Positions 43,372 through 53,769 of a DNA stretch of 64,000 bases are shown here, in pieces. Numbering within the stretch: position 1 is the first letter of the stretch; every line of letters starts with the position of its first letter. The notes beneath the pieces are model-generated. The model made no database searches. It was not told the origin of the DNA and saw nothing but the letters and a program-made list of their open reading frames with translations. This DNA is from Dichetophora obliterata. Lineage: Eukaryota > Arthropoda > Insecta > Diptera > Sciomyzidae. The stretch spans positions 12,672,680-12,736,679 of the forward strand of contig OY986440.1 of NCBI GenBank assembly GCA_963920525.1. The letters run 5' to 3'. The position numbers were made by a program, and so were the translations under genes.

Positions 43372-45783
43372 ATGTTTCCATGTTTTAAATGTGGAAAAGA
43401 AAGTCCAAGTGCAGAATTATTAATTAAGCATTTAAAATGTATACATTTAATAACGCAAAACAAACCTTTACAGTGCAAAGTTAATAACTGCAATCAATTG
43501 TTTCTCAAGTTTAACGCATTTAAAGTTCACTTAAATAAAAAACACTCAAATGTAAACTCTGACATTTCACCTAAAGAAGTTGTTGATTTGGATTCAAGAA
43601 GCTTAAGTAACGATTCAAGTGAAAATTATTCGCAAGCATTTGCTGAAGAATCGCCTTTAATCGAGTCCAACAGATTCAATAGACAAATAAACATTGAAAG
43701 TCTTCAAAAACAGGCCTTATTATTAACTATTCGTCTACATGCTCAGTCTTTTATGCCTAGGAATGAAGTTATTGCTATTCAGAACATGGTAGCAAATTTG
43801 CTTACAACCATCGCAAATGTTCTTCAAGTTGTGAGTCCATTGTGCCCGGAAACTAGAAAAGACTTGCAATGTATTTCTTCTTTTTGTACTAAGCCTTTTG
43901 AAGAAATAAAGACTGAGCACCGGCTTTTTAAAGTTTTAAAAAAAATGAATTTGTTTAATCACCCAAACTCGTTTGTCGTCTCAAATAAAATAGCTCCAAA
44001 AGTAATTAGAGGAAAGATGTCTCTTTTAAAAAATACATTAGATGTCTATATTATGCCCGTTAAATTTCAGATGAAATCTTTTTTTAAACTGCCTAACGTT
44101 TTTAACTTAACTTTTGAAAACCAAAAATTACTCCAAAATAGCAACTCTTTTCTAAACTTTGTTAATTCTGAAACATACGCAAACAAATTGAAAAATTATA
44201 AGCTCGAAGACCATGTTATACCTTTTTTTTTTTATTTTGACGAATTTCAGATTAATAATTCTTTAGGAAGCCATGTGTACTCTATTTGTGGGTGTTATTA
44301 TTCATTTCCAACCTTACCTCAATACTTGTTGTCAAAATTAGATTTTATTTTTCCATTTGCTTTTATTTCATCAAACGTCTTAAAAAGCTGTGACCTCGAA
44401 ACAACATTTTACCATTTAATTCGCCAACTAGATGAGTTAGAGAATGGTGTAGAGGTTTGTTTACCAGAAGGAAGAAAAATGGTTTATTTTGTCTTAGGAC
44501 TAATTTTGGGTGATAATTTGGGTCTAAATACATATTTAGGTTTTGTACAATCGTTTAGAGCTAAAAGATTTTGTAGAGTTTGTACCAGAACTAACAATGA
44601 AGTGAAACGCGATAGTACAGAAATAAAAACGCATTTAAGAAACAAACTTTCGTATGAAACCGATTTGAAAAAAGAAAATTTTTTGGAGACTGGAATTAAA
44701 AGTGATTGTGTATTCAATCAATTGAAAAACTTTCATGCAATTGAAAATTTTTATTTTGATTTAATGCATGATATTTTAGAAGGTGTATGTGTTTACAACA
44801 TTTGTAATGTTCTTTTGGCTTTGATTAATGATAAAATTGTATCTTTACAAACAGTAAATAGCAGAAAGCAGCTTTTTTCTTTTGGTGAAATAGAAGTTGG
44901 AAACTCTTCGGTGCCAATTGAGTTGAACAAGTTAAAAACTAATAATTTAAAAATGACAGCCACTGAAATTTTTTGTTTTGCCACTTTTTTACCATTAATG
45001 ATAGGGGATTTGGTGCCTGAAAATAATTATCACTGGATATTATTCACAAAATTGTTAAATATAATAGACATGTTATTCCAAAGTGAATTTACTGCTTATG
45101 ACTTAACGATTTTAGAAACAAAAATTCGATCACATCACGAATTATATGTTCAACTCTATGGCTCTACACTTAAACCAAAGCATCATTTTATGGTGCATTA
45201 TCCTTCAGCGATATCGAAATGCGGGCCATTAAAATATGCTTGGGTAATGCGTTTTGAAGCCAAACATAAAGAGGCAAAATCCTATTTAAGTTCAATTACT
45301 TCCAGGGTAAATCCTTGCCGTTCTATTTCAATTAAGTTGTCCCTTAAAATTTCAAATTTTTTAATAGTATACGAGAAGGGTATTCCACCTGTAATTCAAA
45401 AGTCTGCATTTAAAAGAATGAACATAACAAACGTAGCGTGTTTGAAAAATTTAAGTTCTCACATATTTCAATCCAATAGTTTGTTAATTTGCGAAGAACT
45501 CGAATATAAAGGAATTTTGTATAAAAAGTCTTATTATTTAGCAAACAACAACGATGATTTAAAATTGTTTAAATTACTTTTGTTTTTTTATGAGGAAGAA
45601 ACAGTATATATTGTATGTAATGAAATAGAAATACAAAGATTTTGTAGCCATCTACAAGCATATGAAATAGGAAAACTAAACCCGAACACACTTATAAAAA
45701 AAATATCATATTTTACGTCTTATCCAATGCATTTATACCAAATGAATAGTGGAAAAACTTACATTAAATTCAAATCTCTTTAA
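43372..45783 (+). CDS. CACTA/EnSpm-like transposase with C2H2 zinc fingers
   Basis: An uninterrupted 803-residue frame with an ATG at 43372. Two N-terminal C2H2 fingers (CFKCGKES...HLKCIH; CKVNNCNQLF...HLNKKH) occupy about residues 3-60. The core has FFFYFDEFQINNSLGSH (about 287-303, candidate first catalytic Asp), FYFDLMHDILEGVCVYN (about 461-477, the HDxLEG motif of CACTA transposases) and LKPKHHFMVHYPSAI with AWVMRFEAKHKEAKSY (about 600-645, likely final acidic region). An AATAAA lies near 45926. The gene seems intact and without introns. It would bind element ends and catalyse cut-and-paste transposition. Superfamily assignment rests on motif memory, not alignment. Confidence 0.75.
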   Translation: MFPCFKCGKESPSAELLIKHLKCIHLITQNKPLQCKVNNCNQLFLKFNAFKVHLNKKHSNVNSDISPKEVVDLDSRSLSNDSSENYSQAFAEESPLIESNRFNRQINIESLQKQALLLTIRLHAQSFMPRNEVIAIQNMVANLLTTIANVLQVVSPLCPETRKDLQCISSFCTKPFEEIKTEHRLFKVLKKMNLFNHPNSFVVSNKIAPKVIRGKMSLLKNTLDVYIMPVKFQMKSFFKLPNVFNLTFENQKLLQNSNSFLNFVNSETYANKLKNYKLEDHVIPFFFYFDEFQINNSLGSHVYSICGCYYSFPTLPQYLLSKLDFIFPFAFISSNVLKSCDLETTFYHLIRQLDELENGVEVCLPEGRKMVYFVLGLILGDNLGLNTYLGFVQSFRAKRFCRVCTRTNNEVKRDSTEIKTHLRNKLSYETDLKKENFLETGIKSDCVFNQLKNFHAIENFYFDLMHDILEGVCVYNICNVLLALINDKIVSLQTVNSRKQLFSFGEIEVGNSSVPIELNKLKTNNLKMTATEIFCFATFLPLMIGDLVPENNYHWILFTKLLNIIDMLFQSEFTAYDLTILETKIRSHHELYVQLYGSTLKPKHHFMVHYPSAISKCGPLKYAWVMRFEAKHKEAKSYLSSITSRVNPCRSISIKLSLKISNFLIVYEKGIPPVIQKSAFKRMNITNVACLKNLSSHIFQSNSLLICEELEYKGILYKKSYYLANNNDDLKLFKLLLFFYEEETVYIVCNEIEIQRFCSHLQAYEIGKLNPNTLIKKISYFTSYPMHLYQMNSGKTYIKFKSL

Positions 45784-46714
45784 GTTTTTAATTAATTGCA
45801 TAAGTTTAAGCAGAAAAAAATATTTAAAACAAATAAGAATTTTATTTTTTTCATTTTTGTTTTGTTTAATTTATAACAAATCGTATACTATACAAACTGA
45901 AAAAGTACTTTTAAAGCTTTAAACAAATAAAACCAACTGGTGTGTGCTAACTACAAATAAATTTTAAAAAAAATCTCAATATTGAATTTGATCTACTTTT
46001 TTTATCCTCTTAAAAATGCTAAAAGTTTAACCATGTTCTTATTTTTCCCACTGTATGTATATGAAATTTATGTTCACGTTTATGTCAATGTTTATGTTTA
46101 TGAAATAAATGTAAAAACATGATTTTTATTGCAAATAAAAAAAGTAAAAAAGTCTAAGTTAAATGATTTTATTTTTCACACAATTTTTTTAATAAAGTTA
46201 CTAAAAATGCAGGTAAGTATGAGAAATATTTAAACTAAATTTTGAAATATTTAATTTAAAAAGCCCTACGAAGTAATTAAATATTAATATACTTCAGATG
46301 AATCAAGAAAAACTTAAGACTGAAATAATTGAAGTAAACATGGACACATTTTAATTAAACTATGCAACATATTAAAACTTGATACGACCACACTTCGAAT
46401 TAAATAGGTATGAAAGTTAAATCAAAGTTACAAATTGTTTAATGAAAAATTAATTAACTTCCATATTAGTACAAAAATAATTGAATTCAATATAATCACA
46501 CTTAAAATCACAGATAAAATAAATTGATTTCAAGTCGAACATATTTATAATAAAATACAAGTATATTTAAATCTTCTTCGACCACATTTCGGATTTAATA
46601 TGGATGCACTTGAACCAACATTTTTAATAGTTAAATTTAAAAAGAAATTATTTCGATATTAGTAAGAAAATATTTCAATTAATTGTGAACCCAGTTTAAA
46701 CCAAATATAATATA
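45784..46714. other. CACTA subterminal repeat zone, right side
   Basis: No genes. From about 46300 onward short degenerate repeats such as AATTGAATTCAATATAATCAC and GACCACA(T/C)TTCG recur in both orientations, as at the left end of the element. Confidence 0.55.
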
Positions 46715-48000
46715 TTGGGGTTTGGAATTAATTTTAAAGGTTTTTTTTCGGTTTTTGAGCATTTATTTAGAAACAACGGTACAATGTATATTATTCAAAG
46801 TATTGTCCATCGTTAGCTACAACATTTTCCCATCTTTCTGGCAGCATATGGATTCCGCGCCGGAAGAACGATTCGTCTTTTGAGGCAATCCACGAATCGA
46901 CCCATTTTTTGGTATCCTCGTAAGAAGTGAAGCGCTGCTCAGCCAAGCCATGCGTCATCGATCTGAATAGGTGGTAGTCGGAAGGGGCTATGTCTGGGCT
47001 ATAAGGCGGGTGGGGTAGCACATCCCAATTCAGCGCCTCCAACGTTTCCTTGACGGTTCTTGCAACATGTGGCCGTGCGTTGTCATGTTGAAAAACTACT
47101 TTGTCGTATCTTTTGGCATATTCCGGCCGTTTAACCTTTAATGCTCGGCTCAATTGCATCAATTGTTGTTGGTAGCGTTCCCCAGTAATGGTTTCGTTAG
47201 GTTTAGCAGCTCATAGTACACGACACCCTTCTGATCCCACCAAATACACAGCATAAGCTTGGCGCCATGAATATTCGTCTTGGCCCTCGATGTTGATGCA
47301 TGGCCGGGTGGTCCCCACGATTTTTTTCGCTTAGGATTATCGTAATGGATCCACTTTTCATCGCCAGTGACAATACGATGCAAAAAACTCTTCCTTTTAT
47401 GCCGTTGAAGCAGTTGTTCGCACATGCAAAATCGCCGTTCAACGTCTCTCGGCTTCAACTGGTACGGCACCCAATTTCCTTGCTTTTGAATCATTCCCAT
47501 GGCCTTCAAGCGTTTGCCGATCGTTGATAAGTCGACTCCCAATGATTCTGACAATTCTTGAAGGGTTTGACACGGGTCTTCATCGAGCAAAGCCTCCAAT
47601 TGCTCATCTTCAAACTTTTTCGGCTGGCCCGGACGCTCTTTGTCTTCCGTATCAAAATCACCACTTTTAAACCGACGGAACCAGTACTCACAAGTAGAAA
47701 TCGATGGAGCATAGTCCCCGTAAGCCTCAGTAAGCGTGCGTTGTGCTTCAACCGCTTTTTTCTTCAAATGGAAGCACAAAAGTAAACCTTCCCGCAAATT
47801 GCGTTTTGTTGGAACGAAAGTCGACATGTTCACAGAAAAAAAAATATATGTTGTTTACACTTCAGTAGAATGACACATACTAAAAAAGGAAGCTTAGACA
47901 ATGTGCTTTGAAATGAATATAGTCACAGGTGTGCCCGATGCGATCTATTGATAGTTACGCCATCTCTTAGAAAACCTTTAAAACTAATTCCAACCCCCAA
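46715..48000 (-). mobile_element. DD34D mariner element, complete ends
   Basis: Inverted termini TTGGGGTTTGGAATTAATTT (46715) and TTGGGGGTTGGAATTAGTTT (inverted, ending 48000), about 30 bases long with few mismatches, are flanked by TA on each side. Length 1286 bp is standard for mariner. It sits in the right subterminal zone of the CACTA-like element. Confidence 0.92.
46791..47833 (-). pseudogene. mariner DD34D transposase with one frameshift
   Basis: The first frame (47833-47159) begins MNMSTFVPTKRNLREGLLLC, has the helix-turn-helix DNA-binding half and the first catalytic Asp in VTGDEKWIHYDN. A one-base indel near 47195 shifts the frame; the second frame (47162-46791) has VVFQHDNARPHVA and YSPDIAPSDYHLF, with 34 residues between the two Asp residues. 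All three catalytic Asp are present, the C-terminus is complete, and the only defect I see is that indel, so this is a young, recently inactivated copy. Confidence 0.92.
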
Positions 48001-48277
48001 TATATTTGAGTTTAAATGAACATATTTCAAATCATTATGGAAAATATTTGTGTCTACTGTGAAGAATAATTAAATTAAATATTTTAACACTTAATTTCAA
48101 ATATTTATATACTTTGTTTTAAGTATGAAAATTATTTCAATTAACTTTTTCATTGTTACTTAAAAATCAAAGTGGGCATACTTTAGAATAAATATTTCAC
48201 ACTTTGAAGCTAAATCATAGGCGAAAATATTTAAATCGAAGTGTGAATATTAAGATTTACTACGTTTTTTCTCTGGG

Positions 48278-49370
48278 ATTGAGCTCAAATTTTGTAAGTA
48301 CGCTTTGCTTTGAGTACGAGATGGTTTAAGGGGCAATGCCACACCCCTTTTACCTCCCACATATAAATAAGAAATTGTTGTTATCGAATAGCTTTAGAGT
48401 TATGGGTAGCACAGCTTAGAAATTCGGTATTCGACCACAATTAAGACGTACCGTTTCTGTGATGAAATTTTATGGGAGTGGACAAGGGGGAGGGGCACCT
48501 CCCATACAACCCAAATTTGTGATATCGAATAGCTTTGAAGTTATAGGAATTCATCTTTGGAATTCAGTTTTTGGCCTCAATTTACACATGCAGTTTCAAT
48601 GGTTTTATTTTATGGGCGTTGGACAGGGAGGCGTGAAATCTCCCTTACAACCCAAATTTGCGATATCGTATTGCTTTGAAGTTATAGGTTGACAGCGTAA
48701 GAATTCGGTATTCGACCTAAATTTATACATGCATTTTCAATACTTACATTTTGTCGTCGTAGGGCAAAGGGGAGTGGCACTTCCCATACAACCCAACTTT
48801 GTGCTATCAAATAGTTTTAGAGTTATAAGTCGTACAACGCCGAAATTCAGTATTCGACCTCAATATAAACATTCAGTTTCATTGATTCAATGTATGTTCA
48901 TTGGTAAGAGGGGCGTGACACCTCCAATTTAATCCAAATTTGCGATATCGAATAGATTAGGAGTTATAGGTAACTCAGCCTCAAAATTCAGTATTCGACT
49001 TCAATGTACTCATGCAGTTTCATTGCTAAATTTTTATGGGCGTAGGGAAAAGGAGAATGGCACCTCCCATACAATCAAAATTTGTGCTATCGAATAGTTT
49101 TGGAGTTATATGTTGCACAGTTTTGGAATTCGGTATTCGACCTCCATGTAGACATCCAGTTTAATTGATTACATTCTATTAGCGGTGATGAAGAGAGAGT
49201 GGCACTTCCTATACAACCCAAATTTGTTATATCGAAAAGCTTTGTGGATATAGGTCGCACAGTCTTTCAAATTCAGTATTTGACCTCAATTTAGACATGC
49301 TGTTTAACTGATAACATTTTATGGGCGTTTGAATAGGGAGAGTGGCAGCAACGCGCCGGGTTTCAGCTCG
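48278..49370 (+). repeat. Helentron 3' half with roughly 115-bp minisatellite
   Basis: Repeated units contain CATGCAGTTTCATTG, TTTATGGGCGT, CACCTCCCATACAACCCAAA and GATATCGAATAG. Open frames over the array are by-products of the repeats. Confidence 0.8.
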
Positions 49371-49496
49371 TTTGATATAATGAAACAATTTATTATAATT
49401 ACATCTAAACATTTTTAACATTTATTTACAAACATTTTAATCGGACTCCGATTCCGATGAACCAATTAGCAGACCGGTAGCGTCAATGTGTGGGTA

Positions 49497-49677
49497 ATCC
49501 GTCTGTACCATTTGTGCAAAAATAGACAACAACGAGGACAAGTCACGTAGTTTTTCTTCGGATTTGGAGGCATCGTTACCACTGAGTTCTGACTCGGTGT
49601 ATGAGAATGAAGACGATGAGTTAGATTATGAAGCGGATGAGCTAGAGCGGGATCCACAGCCTACTACTACTTCGTGA
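49497..49677 (+). other. Acidic C-terminal-like open frame, possible coding remnant
   Basis: After a stop at about 49494 the plus strand encodes SVCTICAKIDNNEDKSRSFS followed by a Ser/Asp/Glu-rich tail ending PQPTTTS at 49677. The composition is unlike nearby AT-rich DNA and it has no ATG, so it may be the last exon of a lost gene, perhaps of the Harbinger element or host. I do not recognise a family. Confidence 0.3.
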
Positions 49678-50014
49678 AGAACTTTAGAGAAGGCAAAGAG
49701 CAACAGAGTTCACATCTTTAAAATTAAAATTACAATTCAGAGCAATTCATTCTTCTTGCAATAATATGTTCCACTACCTATCACTAGTCATTTCTTGAAA
49801 ACGTTGAACCAAGTCACTTGCGGTTTCCTTGCACGGATTGAGTTGGAAGATGTAGCTTTTGCTGACGTTGTAAAATTGCCGTAATACAAACAAATTGCTG
49901 CAAAAATATGATGTGAATACAAATTTAATATTATCATATTACACTTACCAAATATTTAACTGAATCCAATTAGATTCCTGTACAAAAGACGCTTGTGTTA
50001 AATGCAGCTATCAG

Positions 50015-50685
50015 TGCAACTTATTTCGTAAACTTTTAATGTTGTTAACTGAAAAAACTTAAAAAATAACAAAATAATTAAATAAAAAACTAAAGTGCTT
50101 GAGCTTGTGTTTGCGTGTGTGTGGGCCAACGATCTCCCGGTGCATCAGCAAGTGCAGCAAAGTTAAATTGACTTTCTTTGCTGACGAACGTCCTCCAAGT
50201 GCAGTGCAAAACTTCTTGCTAGCCAACATCCTCCAAGTGTCATCACCAGCTGCACAATCAAGTGGAGCTCACATTTTCTGATTCTTTTGCTTGCCAACGT
50301 TCTCCGAGAATCGCCACGAGCAGCACCAGCAAGTGCAGCACAACTCAATTGACTGGTCAACTCTCCAATATTTTAGAAGCACCATTTCAGCATGTCTCAA
50401 GCGCAGAGGCAAATTTCTGCCATTATACTCCGGCGTGAATTAAATAAATTGAAAGCGGAAAATTTGTGCTTCATTAGCTTGTGCTGCTGCTGGTGGCACT
50501 TGGAGGACGTTCGCCAGCATAGAAAGCCAATTTAACTTTGCTTGACTTGCTGATGTACCGGGAGATCGTTGGCCCACACACACGCAAACACAAGCTCAAG
50601 CACTTTAGTTTTTTTATTTTAGTTATTTTGTTATTTTTTAAGTTTTTTCAGTTTACAACATTACAAGTTCACGAAATAAGTTGCA
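50015..50685. mobile_element. Foldback element with about 190-bp arms
   Basis: TGCAACTTATTTCGT at 50015 pairs with ACGAAATAAGTTGCA ending 50685, and the arms continue through AAAGTGCTTGAGCTTGTGTT, GGGCCAACGATCTCCCGGTG and CAAAGTTAAATTG with their complements near 50490-50620. Inner repeats of GCCAACxTxCTCCxAG lie at 50220 and 50294. No transposase. Confidence 0.82.
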
Positions 50686-50912
50686 AGTCAAGCACTCTAA
50701 TTAAATGTGCCGCGCAAATTGACGTCTTGTTTTTTTTTCTTTATTTTTGAGTGTGTCAAAAATTCGCTTTCGATTGTTAAAATTTGTAGTAGCCCCTGGG
50801 GCTAGTACAAATTTTGACAATTATATTCACCTCACAAATGCCAAAAATTGCTCTACCAACTGTCAAAATTTGATCATCCGACTGAAAAGTTTCCGATTGA
50901 CACAGGGCCTTA

Positions 50913-52122
50913 GATAACCATTTCGTCATGGTAAATTGTCCAAAGAACTCGATGATGGAACATTTTTTTCTGGTTATGGGGGCTTGAGTGGGGTTTGATG
51001 GCCCGGTAGCACTTTGTGTAGCAATATATTATGTCGCTGCGCTAGAATATTTGCCTACAGAAACATTAATTTCGATAAAAGATGCATTTCGTTTGCGCGA
51101 CATCGAAAAAATTTTATAAAATCAAACCAAAGTTTGAACCACGACACGAATTGACAATGCGATGAAACGAAGAGCTCACACACAATAATATGCCAGAAAA
51201 AAAATAATAATAGTTTTGAAATCAGCGCACCAAGATTAGTCTAAAATAATACAAATATTGCTGGAAAAACCCAAAAATAAAAATGTTGTCCCCTGAGTTA
51301 TTCAAGTAATTTGAGGAGATTTGAAGAGATTGAAGATTGAAGAGATTTGGAAAAAATAAATTCAGCCAAAAAAATCAAAGATAAACCTTGTTGTTTTGAT
51401 ACCAAATGGGCAAATGAATGCTATACCATATGAAAGGTAGTCAAAACTGCAATTTTTATGTTTTTATTTTTATGAAAAAAAAACAACTGAGTCCGTTGTT
51501 GGCTAAAGAGTCAATGTTTTGAAACAATGTTTTACAAAGTTTTTTTTGTAAATTAAACCTTGATTAAACCTTGGAACAAAAAGAATGAAATATATTCATA
51601 AACAGCAGAGATATTTGCATCGAAAGTCAAAACTTTGATTTTCGTGTCGTTTTTTTTCTCACTCTAATAAAACGATGTTTCATGAAAAAGTCGTTTTACT
51701 AAAAACTTCTACAATTTTGAAGATAAGTGAGAGTTATTGGTGTCAAAATAACGAAAGAATTTTTAAATTAATTTGACTTAAAATTTCGACGCCAAAAAGT
51801 ATTATAATAAAACAAAAAGATCGAAGGGGCGTTTCAAAAACTAAGTATGCAACAATTTTATCTAGGATGTCGTTTAGATTTGTATAAAGGCCAAAACAAA
51901 CAAACAAACAAACAGAAAATTAGTTTTATTAATATAGATATTGAAGTTACTTTCATAATTTGATAAAAAATTCTGCGCTGATACACTAACCCGTTTATGC
52001 AATTTCGACATGTATTTGAAATGCTATGATTCCTGTATTAACAAGTCTTTTACAAGCACAGTGAGATTTTGCGCATTGCGACAGTAAAAATGGGTAACTT
52101 AGGTTTTCAGATTAGCACACCA
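50913..52122. other. Intergenic or intronic gap
   Basis: No gene seen. The 51890-51950 segment (AAACAAACAAACAAACAGAA) looks like the end of a Helentron-type repeat. This would be intronic if the receptor gene continues leftward. Confidence 0.5.
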
Positions 52123-52515
52123 TTCAAAGATAACGCAGTAAATAATTTTGCGTTGATACCACCACTTCAAGCGCAGTTTACTGTAACAGCGAAATGCGTA
52201 AGCGCAATTGTGTCATGAGGTAGTTCGAAATGCTATTCACCAAAAATAATCCAACCTCAATTTTAAGCATGAAGCCAAACTGTACTTCGTTTGTGGCTGT
52301 TGAGCAATCAAACACTGGCACGTGTAAATTTCTTGTCTGTAAAACAAGTTGGTAGTTCGATTGAAGTTTGCTTTTCCTTTTAAAATCGAACACGTAAGAA
52401 GAATTTGTAATACTGAAGAATTTGTAATACTGCGCTTTTGCATTACTTTTAATAGACAAGTGTATCAGCGCAATAAAGCAACGCATCGCTGCGTTATCTG
52501 TGTTCAATACATTCC
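52123..52515. repeat. MITE-like inverted repeat beside receptor exon 2
   Basis: ATTCAAAGATAACGCAG near 52123 and CTGCGTTATCTGTGTTCAAT near 52486 are inverted, as are TTTTGCGTTGATAC and GTATCAGCGCAA. Arms are imperfect. A 109-codon minus frame here is a by-product. Confidence 0.55.
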
Positions 52516-52635
52516 ATTAAACTAGTACCTCTGATAAGAATTGTAAAAATGAATTATTTGACGTAATTATTCAAGATTTTTTGAGTATACAGGTACAGGT
52601 ACAAATTTTTATATTGGTTCCTACTTTTTTATTAC

Positions 52636-52797
52636 CTTTTTTACATGCATGAAATGAATCATGTTTTGATACTGTCTGAATATCGTAGACTAAAGTTGTA
52701 TCTGGCAGGATTCCTTTATCACGATTAATACTGTGGACGGCATATTTAAATGCAACTTCAGATGCGCTATTCTTGAGATCATCATTGAAAACCGCAC
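52636..52797 (-). CDS. Kainate-type ionotropic glutamate receptor, exon 2 (amino-terminal domain)
   Basis: The minus-strand exon starts after an acceptor TTTCATTTTAG at 52798 and ends at donor GTAATA (52635). It encodes AVFNDDLKNSASEVAFKYAV and LPDTTLVYDIQTVSKHDSFH, the start of the ligand-binding-protein-like amino-terminal domain of insect kainate-type receptors (compare the family pattern of a GxIF start, an AF.YAV helix and D.F.A.KK). The phase (first two bases completing a Gly codon begun by exon 1, last base phase 1) joins correctly with the exon at 58354-58471. The protein is a postsynaptic cation channel subunit. No downstream exon was found to the left. Confidence 0.85.
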
Positions 52798-53250
52798 CTA
52801 AAATGAAAAACAACAACAACAAAAAAAGATTAGACAAAACGTGCTACGAATTATCTTCGGTCAAGTAAAAATAAATTTTCTGTGTGCCCTTCATTACTTT
52901 GTAGGCAGTGGAGCATTTCAATACTTGATTTATATTATGAAATACTGAATACATCTTTAAGTCCTAAAAATTTCAACTAAAAACATAAATTATACAAAAG
53001 GCTATAAATACGGAACGAATAGAAACAGAACGGATGGTCACCGTATGCTGCTACTTCTAGATCAGAGGTGTCGTGGCAGTGAGCTAAATAACAAATTAAA
53101 AAAAAAAATAAATTAAATCTTCGATGGCGACAAAAAAACTAAAAACAAAAACAACATCATAAGCATACTGCGCTAATGTCTCTTTAAAAAAAAACAACAA
53201 AAAACTCGCCATGTGTGCGCTACGAGAAAATACCAATAACAAAAAACCAA

Positions 53251-53769
53251 AAGGGGCCCTCAAACGATACTACATGTCCATCCGACCTGTCAAGTCATCA
53301 CACATGTAGTATCGTTCGTGTGCAAGAAATCAAGGCGGATGGACATGTCCGATGGAAGTAAAAAATTTTTGACTTTTTGCTAAGTACGTCCGACATGTAG
53401 TTCCGTTTGCGTGCACGGCCATCCAACTTGGTACATTTTGCCATTTGTTAAAAATTTTCAGAGAGAGCACATCTCGCGGCAAAACTGCCGAACGTAAGAA
53501 ATGTTATATTTTGACGCGAATTTTTTTATCTTTACTTAAAATTGTGATGGCTTGGAATATTTAAAGCAAAAAAAAATATAAAAATAAATGTTCAAAACAA
53601 TTAATATTAATATTTTCAATTGATGTTAACTCTTCGGCAGCTAAAAAATAATGAAGTCTATCCAAAGTCTATCCGTCATGTGCGATGTGTGTGAGGGCAA
53701 CGAAAAAAGTCCCGTTACTTTATCGAACTACATGTACGTCCGTCATGTAGTATCGTTTGAGGGCCCCTT
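53251..53769. mobile_element. MITE with 26-bp perfect inverted ends (519 bp)
   Basis: AAGGGGCCCTCAAACGATAC on the left and its perfect complement on the right extend 26 bases. Inside, CATGTAGT(A/T)xCGTTTG-like motifs recur near 53312, 53394 and 53746 in both orientations. It lies in the receptor intron. No coding sequence; flanking target duplication unclear. Confidence 0.85.

Larger units (their letters stand above)
35308..48277 (+). mobile_element. CACTA/EnSpm-like transposon, about 13 kb
   Basis: The ends are CCCAGAGAAAAACGT at 35308 and its inverted copy ACGTTTTTTCTCTGGG ending 48277. Both subterminal zones (35340-36060 and about 46300-48260) hold many degenerate repeats built on AATTTAATATGAAACACTTT and ATTTCAAATATAT-like motifs, typical of CACTA/EnSpm. 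Inside are a spliced SAM-domain gene and a zinc-finger transposase, both plus-strand. A clear target duplication was not found (flanks TGGTACA and ATTGAGC). Nested elements add more than 4 kb. Confidence 0.65.
35072..49370 (+). mobile_element. Helentron split by the CACTA-like element
   Basis: Its 5' end is TCTATATATATAAAATTAAG at 35072 and its 3' part runs from 48278 to AACGCGCCGGGTTTCAGCTC near 49370, flanked by A on the left and T on the right. The 3' half (about 48430-49340) is a minisatellite of seven to eight units of roughly 115 bases with TTTATGGGCGT and ATATCGAATAGCTTT. A second full copy of the family lies inverted at 60242-61745, which lets the interruption be recognised. The final CTCG differs from the expected CTAG. 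Confidence 0.78.
32436..50909 (+). mobile_element. PIF/Harbinger element expanded to 18.5 kb by nested insertions
   Basis: GGCCCTGTGTCAATCGGAAA begins at 32436 and its exact inverted copy ends at 50909. The 3-bp target duplication TTA is present on both sides (32433-32435 and 50910-50912), as expected for PIF/Harbinger. The transposase follows the left end. Most of the interior is other elements: Helentrons 34646-49370 with a CACTA-like element inside, and a foldback element at 50015-50685. Confidence 0.82.

Noticed and set aside
43735..43920. Minus-strand frames across the CACTA transposase
   Set aside because: Antisense shadows of a long conserved plus-strand protein.
48459..48932. Several plus-strand frames with repeated PPIQPKFVISNSF-like segments
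   Set aside because: They are translations of the Helentron minisatellite; the same happens on the minus strand at 60615-61408.
52178..52507. 109-codon minus frame tested as receptor exon 3
   Set aside because: No match to the expected amino-terminal domain motifs; it overlaps a MITE-like inverted repeat.
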